A stretch of DNA of 64,000 bases from Posidonia oceanica (Eukaryota > Streptophyta > Magnoliopsida > Alismatales > Posidoniaceae). Position numbers and translations under genes: made by a program. Below are positions 48,690 to 57,500 of this stretch, one piece after another (positions within the stretch are counted from its first letter, which is position 1; every line of letters starts with the position of its first letter). The stretch is taken from positions 3,038,001 through 3,102,000 of the forward strand of contig JAZBRS010000044.1 of NCBI GenBank assembly GCA_037176725.1. The letters are read 5' to 3'. Below the pieces are notes generated by a model. That model did no database searches and was not told the DNA's origin. It was given only the letters and a program-made list of their open reading frames with translations.

Positions 48690-49510
48690 TTGCATGCCAT
48701 TTGCATCGTTTTGCGTGCCCTTTAGTTTCTTCGCCTCGTTTTACGTGCCTTCAAGTTTTCTCGCTCCGTTTTGCTAGCCGCTCCTTTGTCTTGCACCGTT
48801 TTGCGTGCCTTTTAGTTTCTTCGCCTCGTTTTACGTGCCTTCAAGTTTTCTCGCTCTGTTTTGCGCACCGCCTCTTTGTCTTGCGCCGTTTTGCGTGCCC
48901 TTTAGTTTCTTCACCTCGTTTTGCGTGCCTTCAAGTTTTCTCGCTCCGTTTTGCGCGCCGCTTCTTTGTCTTACACCGTTTTGCTTGCCGTTTAGTTTCT
49001 TCGCCTCGTTTTGCGTGTTTTCAAGTTTTCTCGCTCCGTTTTGTGCGTCGCTTCTTTGTCTTGCACCGTTTCGCGTGCCCTTTAGTTTTTCCGCTCCGTT
49101 TTGCGTGCCTTCACGTTTTCTCGCTCTGTTTTGCGCGCCGCCTCTTTGTCTTGCGCCGTTTTGCGTGCCCTTTAGTTTCTTCACCTCGTTTTGCGTGCCT
49201 TCAAGTTTTCCAACCCCGCTTTGCGCCCCGCCTCTTTGTCTTGCACCGTTTTGCGTGCCCTTTAGTTTTTCGCCTCGTTTTGCGTGTTTTCAAGTTTTCT
49301 CGCTCCGTTTTGCGCGCCGCATCTTTGTCTTGCACCGTTTTGCGTGCCCTCTAGTTTTCTTGCCCCGTTTTGCGTGCAGTCTCGTTTGCTTGCCCAGTTT
49401 TGCGCCCTTCTTCCGTTTTCTCGCACGGTTTTGCGTTCTTGTTCCGTTTCTTGCCCCATCTTGCATGTCAACCTTGCCTTTGCATCTTTTTGCATACTTG
49501 TTTCGTTCCT
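48690..49510 (+). repeat. ~30-bp tandem array in C's LTR
   Basis: About twenty-seven units in sense orientation, e.g. CGTTTTGCGTGCCTTCAAGT and CGTTTTGCGTGCCCTTTAGT, alternating in a higher-order pattern of three (Leu/Phe-Cys-rich frames). Same position in the LTR as in A and B, where the unit reads as the complement. No coding value. Confidence 0.9.
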
Positions 49511-50226
49511 CGCACTGTTTTACGCCGTTTCCCCTTGCATGTCGATTGCATTGCATGGTTTTCTCGCCGTTTCGTTTTTTCGCCTGCATTTGCATATAGG
49601 GCGGTGATGCTTACTGTCCGGAGTTCTCACGAGCCAGGTTTCGCCCGGTTCGGAATACAGACAGCGTTGCTGAGCGCTTAGATTGCACGTTTACTTCCTT
49701 GCACCGTCTTTCATCACTTAGAGCACACCTTTGAGCATTTAGACAGGCATTCATTGGCACTTAGGCATTCAAAGTCTGCATTTCCCTGCATATGCGAGCG
49801 TAAGCCTAGAAAGACCGATTCCCGGGCGTGTCGGGGGTGCCTAACACCTTCCCCGCGCGTAACAGGAGTCCTTACCCTCTCTTGGCCCGCAATGACCATA
49901 TTGCCCTTGTCCTAGGCACGAGTCACATCATTTGCATTCATTTGCATCTTATTTCTTCTGCATTGCCTTGCATTGCATTTTTTGCTTGGTTTTGCGTGAT
50001 TATTCACGCATTTCCCCGGTTTTCCTCGTCTTCCGATTTAATAGACTTGGTGGCGACTCCGATTTTGTCTTATCTTCTTCTTTTCTTTCCCTTTTTCCCT
50101 CTTTTAAATGTTTTCGAGTTAGGTCTTCCTTCTCGGACATAGCCGCTTATAGTGAGCCTGATTCCGATCGGTGCACGCGAGCTTTGGCATCGTGCATGGA
50201 CGATCCGAACACCGGGATTACTACAG

Positions 50227-50244
50227 TGGCGACTCCGCTGGGGA
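50227..50244 (+). other. Primer-binding site of element C
   Basis: TGGCGACTCCGCTGGGGA, one base after the LTR end at 50225; identical to B's. The 18 bases are complementary to a tRNA 3' end beginning with CCA; tRNA-Arg is the likely primer from what is known of Tat/Ogre elements. Confidence 0.85.
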
Positions 50245-50971
50245 TACTAGACTCCGGCTTTCGCCTTCGCTTTCGCTCACTTGGGATTTGTTCTCTTTGT
50301 TTGCCTTTTGTGCCTTCTTCGCTTGTTTTGCTCGTTTTCCTGTGCAAACACCTGGCAAGTCGCCTCGTGGTTACTTTGCTTAGGCTTTGCACCCCTTTTC
50401 GGCTGCTTTCGCCTTAGTTTTGCTGTGCTTTGCTCTACTTTGTCTAACTTGCTTGTTTGCTTGCCTTTTTTCTTCCTTATGTTCTTACTCCCTTTACAGC
50501 TTACTTGTCTTTACTTTCTTTGCCTTACTCGCTTATCATTGCTTTAATTCTCGCACATTGCATGTCTACATACTTGTTTGGCAACAATACATGCTTTTTG
50601 AATGATGAATGCTTCCTTTCACACACCTGCTATGTCACTACACACGCACATACCTTGCATACATGCCTTTTGACTTGATGAATGTTTTTCTTCACCATTA
50701 TGCTCACGAACACTTGCACATGCCATGCACTTGCCTTTTGTTGTGTTGTATGATTGTTTGCTTGCCATGCTTGCCTGATTTTCTTCCCTTTCGCGCATGC
50801 CATGCTTAGGATAGTAGAAACTTGTCTGTTCTCCCCATGGTTAACTAAAAAATGCAAGTAAAAGAATTCCTAGGGGCAACTAGAGACTCTGAACAATCCT
50901 TCACTCCCTTTTGGTTAATAAAATGCGCAAGATAAAAGACTTTAATCATTTGCATAAGCATCATATAGGGC

Positions 50972-51217
50972 ATGCATTCTTCTCCTCTGAGTCCACCTAC
51001 TAGTCTGCGAAGGACGGTTCCGGCTTCTCACCCCGATGCTTTGGCATGGTGTGAGTCAGTCGGTCTGTCCCCCCTTGTCCGGGGTCGTGTCGGTGTTAGT
51101 GGAGGGTACCACCCACGCTTTGGCGGGGTAGAGGCCACCAACGCACCACCCTGTCATTACCTGAGCTTTGGGCCGGGAGTTAGACAGGGAGCCTACTTTT
51201 CTGACTTGAGTCGGTGA
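50972..51217 (+). CDS. Small leader ORF of element C (81 aa), uncertain
   Basis: ATG 50972 to TGA ending 51217, between PBS and gag. The peptide is rich in Ser/Pro/Gly with a conserved core (LAWCESVGLSP, ATNAPPC, FGPGVRQG, YFSDLSR) shared with B and partly A. It would act as an upstream ORF in an unspliced message and would be removed by the leader intron proposed elsewhere. Position recalls the extra ORF1 of Ogre elements, but that is far larger and I see no homology. Confidence 0.3.
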   Translation: MHSSPLSPPTSLRRTVPASHPDALAWCESVGLSPLVRGRVGVSGGYHPRFGGVEATNAPPCHYLSFGPGVRQGAYFSDLSR

Positions 51218-51557
51218 CCCGTACACCCAGGGATACCCGGAGTAGACAACCTTGCTAGGAAACACTAGTGAGGTGAGGGGGGAATGTTAGAAAGCATGCA
51301 TGTCATTCATGCCATAACTTATTGCATTTTGCATCTCTTTCTTTTCTAACCCTAGTTTCCCGTTGTGTCTTTAACAGAGTTCAGTAAGCGATCTCCTTAG
51401 CTGGAGCTCGGGTCTCTCCTTTGCTGACATCTCTGCTGAGACACCTGTGCTCGACCATCCTTTTTCTGAGCTACTCGTCTTTGCGAGCATAGCTCCTCGT
51501 AGAGCCCGTCCCCTTTTCCCTCGTCGCAGCCCTGTTTTGACTCGCTCTCGGTCAGCA

Positions 51558-54500
51558 ATGGCCCAGCGCACTGTCGAGACCCCCCTCACCCTTGCCTCGG
51601 AGGTGGTTCCCGCTCCGGCCCCTCCGATTCCCGTTTCTAACCCCTCTGTGCCCTCTGTGACGCCAGGCTTTTCCCCTCTGTCGTCTGGGGCACCCCAGTT
51701 TGCTGTGGGACAGTGGCAGACGCCCGTTCCTCCTGATCCGGTCGCCGAGTCCATCTTGATGACCACTTCACGTGTTCTGGAGGCACCACTGACCCCACCT
51801 TCTCAGGGTTTTGTCACTTTTGACCCTTCTGCTGCGGCGACTCACGCCTTAGGATTCCAGTCTCCCGGACAGTCCAGATCTCTTGGTTCTGGTTCCTCAC
51901 CGGCACTGCAATTCAGTGTTCCCACTGACGGGACACCTGAAGAGCAGTACCAGCAACTGATGGACACTATCCAGCGGCTGCAGGGTATAGCTCTATCAGT
52001 CCGCCCTCCTTCCCCTCCTGTTGTTCCTGAGGTTCCTGTGCGGCCTGCTCCCGCACATCTTGCATTGCACTCTGCACTTCCGCCTAGACCATCGTCCCAA
52101 CTGCTCACGGTTCCGACGATGGGGGCACGTATTCCGCCTCCTGCATCAGCACCACACCTCACACAGCATACACCTCCGCCACCTGGTGGCCAGTCATTCG
52201 GACTGGTGAGAGCACAGTATCTCGCAGGCCCGTCCCCCGGCATCGCCCCGGTACGGCCGCTGATGCTCCAGCATCCTGCACCCACCGCACAGCATACCGT
52301 TTATCCTCCCCCTTTGCATCAGGCTCAGAATTCCACATGCATCCCTCCTTGCACTCCACCACAGCACGGGTATGCCGGCCATCACCTTGCATCACCAGGC
52401 GACGTGATGGTGGATCCGGAGGAGCGCCTCGGTGCGACCCAATCGGCATACGTGGTCCCTGCCCCCGCTGCCCCATCTCCTGTAGCAGCTATTCCAGACC
52501 CCATCAACAACAGGATGGATGTTCTGGAGAAAGCACTGCGTCTAGTGCAGGGCACGGACCACCAGACCTACCAGTTCCGAGACCTCTGTTGTTTCCCAGA
52601 GGCGGTACTCCCCCCGAAGTTCAAAATACCGGACTTCGAGAAGTATGATGGTAGGGGCTGCCCCATAGCCCATCTGAAGGCGTATTGCGGTGATCTCGCC
52701 CAACTCCAAGCGGACGAGAGGTTGCTGATCCGTCTGTTCCAGAAGAGTTTGTCTGGTCCGGCCCTCAAGTGGTTCACCTCGCTTGACATGGCTACGATCA
52801 AGACTTGGAACGACCTAAGCCAGGCGTTCTTGGAACAGTATTCCTTCAACCTCGATCTGGTCCCAAAGCGCGCGGACTTGATCGCAACCAAGCAGAATCC
52901 GGGCGAGCCGTTCAGGGAGTACGTCGGCCGTTGGTGTGCCCTCGCCTCGCAAGTTCGAGATAGGCCCTCCGACGAGGAGTCTATCGAGATCATCATAAAA
53001 GGGGCACAGCCGTCTACCGGAGCTCTGCTTAGCATCCAACCCGTCACGACCTTCACTGCATTGATCCGAGCCGGCACTCGCGTAGAGAGTTCGTTGCGGA
53101 GTGGCAACTTCCCCGCACTCTCTGTGCTTGCCAGGCAGGCCCTCGCCAACAACGACGGTAGTAGCAGCAGCGCCATCAACAACAATAGCAGTCTCAACAA
53201 CAACCGTCCCAAGAGGAAGGACCCGCCGAAGCCCGTTGTCGCATACGTCGACTCCCCCGCTGCGCCCGTCCGTCTGGCGTCCCGGCCTGCTCCTCCTCAG
53301 ATCTATTACGCACCTGCACCTAGGACACACCCTACACCACAAATCACTACCACCGCTCGACTGGTCTATCCTGCCGTACCGGTTCAGCAAGGACAATTCC
53401 CGAGGCCGAGGCGGCCACCCATGGAGAAGCGGAAGTTCGCCCTACTGGTGGAACCGCTCAGTGCCGTCCTCCCAAAGGTTGCGTCGCTCCTGCGATTTCC
53501 GGAGGTTCGCCCGCCACCAAACCAACTACCGCATTGGTTTAAGGCGAACCTTTTCTGCGACTTTCATCGAAGCGTCGGGCATTCGACTGATAGTTGTTTC
53601 ACTCTCCGGAATGCTATCCAGGACTTGATCGAATCGGGAACGATTGTGATCGACACGCACGAGGCATCCACTTCTGCACCATCTCATGCACCTGCATCAG
53701 CATCTACCCCAGCTAATGTTGTCCGCCGACCCCTGCCGGAGCACTCCTATTCGGGAGGCGCAGGGACCTCAGGAATTCACTCCTTGTTTCCTTCTAGGTC
53801 TCTCACACCCGTGGTAGACCCTTCCGAGCTTATCCATGATATTTCTACTCCCTTTCCAGTCTCTCTCTACCTTGCAGCTATCGCCGGTTCTGAGTCGGGC
53901 GTCCATATGATCCGACCGCGTGCCAGGCCGGAGCGTTCTCCTGCATCAGCCGCCATGCTTTCCCGGGCCCAAGCCCCAATACATCTCCTAGCCAGACCTC
54001 AGCCTGAGCTACCCGTGCACCTACTAGCAAGACCTCAGTCCCCACCTAGCTTGCCTTCCCAACTACCCTCCTACCCATGCCCTCCTCAGCCTGTAGCCCC
54101 TCTCGTGCTCGCCGCACGCACTCCCGTGGTTATTAACCTAACCCGGGATACCCATCGCGTACCCTACAGCTACGCCACAGAAATGTGTGCGGAAGTGACG
54201 CGATCGGGGAGGGTCTACAGACCTCCTGCACCAGTGACCAGGCCTAGTCATCCACAACCTGCAGTACCATTGCCTTTAGTCCAGCCTACAGTCCCACTAC
54301 CTTCAGGCCAGCCTCTTGAGCCCACCATAGCTGAACCTGTCCCCACAACTGCACCACCTGCTACCAAGAAATGCCAGCCTAAAGCCGACATCAAATCCCA
54401 GCTCAAAAAAGTTAAGGCCGACATATCCATTTGGGACCTAATACACACTTCTGCCGAGCATCGCGAGGCCTTCCTTCGCGTGTTCCAAGCCGCCCGTGTG

Positions 54501-57500
54501 TCCCAAGCCATAGAACCTGCCGCCTTGGAAAGCATGGTCGGGATGATCGCGGAGCCCCAGGTCATCACTTTCACGAGTGATGAGCTGCCTCCGGCGGGGA
54601 TTAATCACAATCAACCCTTGTTCGTCACGGTACAATTCAAGAACTTTCGCATTCCCCTTGCACTGGTCGATAATGGGTCAGGCCTTAACGTCTGCCCCTT
54701 GCGAACAGCAACCAAGCTCGGATTCAAGGCCGAGGACATTACTCCAGCTGTAAAGGGAATGACAGCTTTTGATAATACTCACCATGACGCTCTAGGGATT
54801 TTGGTTATCCCTCTTACCATTGGCCCGGTCACATTCGATGTGGAATTCTACGTCGTCGACTTGGAACCTAATTTCAACTTTCTGCTTGGGCGCCCTTGGC
54901 TCCACAAGCATCAGGTTATCCCCTCGACCCTCCATCACATGATCAAGTTCCGCCGAGGCGACGATGTTATCGTTGTCATGGCGGAGAATTTTGAGAAGGA
55001 GCGGATCGAGGCGATTTCTTCTGTCTCTTCGCGGACTGTCCCCTTTGACCCTGATCTTTCGAACGCTTTGTATCGCGTTAATCGGTGCGAGCCGGTTAAC
55101 TTTTTGCCAGATCTTGAACGTGTCAACTCCTTGGCCGTTCACAACAACCCCTTTCGGATGGTCGAGAACGTTTGTCACAGATGGGGCTACGTCAAAGGGA
55201 CACCGCTCGGGCGGCATGGCCAAGGAATCGCTGAACCGATCATGGCGGAAGAACGAAGAGACAACGAGGGTCTAGGTTACGACCCTCACTCCGATAAAGG
55301 CAAGCGCCCGCAAGCAAAGAATCAGAGAATGGTCATACCTCGGAGCTTGGCCAATTTCACAAGCGTAGGTATCCTGGACTCAAGCGCAGTTCAAGCCGTA
55401 GTGCCGTCGGAGCCGTGTCAAAGCCCTCCGCCACCGGAGGAGGACTGGGTCTGCGTTGAGGACTACTACTCGGACGAGGAACAGTCGGGCACAACAGGGG
55501 CAGTTCAGACTTGCAGTGAAAGCCAGCCCTATACAACAGCACATCAGTCAGTTTATCTGGCCACTCCTTCCCCAGATCATGAGGCAGCAGTCTTGATAGA
55601 ACCCTTGGCAGATTTGGCAGTCTTTGATTCTCCCGCAGTCATGTCAGCACCATCAGCACCAGCTCAAGCACAGTCAGTCAGTTCGCATGCAACCGCTGTC
55701 GCATCAGTGCGACTACCACCTTCACAGAAAGGTCAATCGCTGAGTTCAGTCAGCAGCACAGCTCAGCCCTTTTCAGAGGCCGCATCACAGACAATACAGC
55801 CAGCTCAATCAGTCGTGCACCCCCTTGCCGCAGACCGGCAACTTTCATGGCCAGATCCTATGGCGTCAGAGGCCGTGCTCTCATCATCATCACCAGTCGC
55901 GGAGAACCAGCTGAGCATCGCGGTCTCCCGGCCTTCGGGCCTTCAAGAGAGCACCTCCGCCCATCCTCTAACAGCAGCAGTCACTCTGGCAGCATATCCA
56001 TCTGCAATCCCTCTGACTAGACCATCTGGGTCTCCCTTGCCAGGACAGTCGCAATCAGGCGCGCCCGTGAGTCAGAAGATACAGGTACCGGAGACAGTAA
56101 TCCATCTCGCAGCCGAGCCAGTGCCTCAGGCCCTCGGCGCCTACTATGTCGATTCACCCCCAGATGATGAAGAAGAGGGGGCGGTAGAAGCCCAAGTCGG
56201 TTCATGGATGTCGGATTTGGAGCTGCTTTACCAAGAACAGCTCGAATCAATAGTAGAAGACTTGGCACGACACCAAGCCGCAGAAAGGAAAGGAAAAGCC
56301 GTAGTTACGGATCCTCCTCTGCGAGAGGACTCCACCTCCATCATGGTCCTGGGAGAGAGCTCAATGGCGTCGGATTCTCTCAGACCCGACGAGCTTATTA
56401 CTCTTCAAGCCGAGGGTGGGTCCAGATGGCTTGTACAGCATATGCCTTCCACAAGTACATTGGCAGATCCAGAAGAAGAGACACCAGCGGGTTGCACAGC
56501 AGCAGTAACAGAGCAAAGAGCGGAGTCAGTGACAAAGTTGTCAGAAGTTTCAGTGGCAGAGCAATTAGCAGTATCAGTTACAGAGCCAGTGAAGCCTTCA
56601 GTAGTGTCAGCAGAACATGCAGTAGTGTCATCAGCAGCAGAGCAGACGGCAGAAGCTGCCAGAGCAGAGGTCGCATACCGAAGATTCAGAAACACTCGGG
56701 TAGGCGTGACCATCCTGAGGCGTCATCAGGGCCAAGAAGCAGAACTCCTACACTCCTTCGACGTGACAAACCCCACTTTCGAAAAGGAGATTCTCTCGGA
56801 ACTAGTTGCGTACGGAGAGGAGGATAATACAGGCGAAGATGAGAATGATGACCCATCGCCTGAGTTCTGGCCCTATGACGACGACCCAGAAGGTCCCAAT
56901 CTGCATGTCGAGGAAGAAACAGAGACTATTAACCTCGGCACGGCCGAAGAAACCAAAGAAGTTCGCATCAGTGCCCTGCTATCACCACAAGTCAGGATAG
57001 AGTTCATCGCATTCCTGAGGGAGTATGCGGATGTCTTCGCCTGGACTTATGAAGACATGGTCGGCCTGGATGTCGAAATAGTGGTCCACAACTTGCCCTT
57101 GAAGCCAGATGCCAAGCCAGTAAAGCAGAAACTGAGAAGATGGCGACCACAGTGGCTGCTCATGATCAAGGAAGAAATAATGAAGCAGCTTGATGTTAAC
57201 TTTTTAAAGGTCGTCCTTTACCCTGAATGGCTTGCAAACATCGTGCCAGTGCCCAAGAAGGACGGCCGGATCCGGGTATGTATCGACTACAGGGACCTGA
57301 ACAAGGCGAGTCCCAAGGACGACTTCCCATTGCCTCACATTGACGTCCTGGTCGACAATACCGCAGGCCACAAGATGCTATCCTTTATGGACGGCTTCTC
57401 CGGCTATAATCAGATCAAGATGGCAGAAGAGGACATGGAAAAAACTTCGTTCATCACCCCCTGGGGGGTCTTCTGTTATCAGGTTATGCCGTTTGGGTTG

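Larger units (their letters stand above)
45139..50225 (+). repeat. 5' LTR of element C (5,087 bp)
   Basis: Begins TGTAGACACCCCATTTTGAC and ends GGGATTACTACA. The order of modules matches B: C-rich first part, pyrimidine tracts, GC-rich block (47160-47500), TTGCAT-rich part (47580-48440), donor-like CTCAAGTAAGCT (GT at 48577-48578), 30-bp array, and a conserved end (49600-50225, GCACGCGAGCTTTGGCAT). The upstream half is clearly diverged from the A/B LTR, so C belongs to a different subfamily. Confidence 0.9.
50226..51557 (+). other. Leader (5' UTR) of element C
   Basis: Starts with G and the PBS, then a T/G-rich part (50245-50830), the conserved ~300-base block (50961-51275) and an acceptor-like TTGTGTCTTTAACAG (last base 51377) followed by GTAAGCG (51384). 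The gag frame is open upstream of the chosen ATG to a GTG at 51447, but no ATG occurs there, so translation should start at 51558. Confidence 0.7.

Noticed and set aside
50227..50244. tRNA gene fragment
   Set aside because: Only 18 bases complementary to a tRNA 3' end are present next to the LTR, which is a primer-binding site and not a tRNA gene.
51447..51557. Upstream start for gag-pol
   Set aside because: The first codon of the extended frame is GTG, not ATG; the ATG at 51558 has a good context and is conserved in all three copies.
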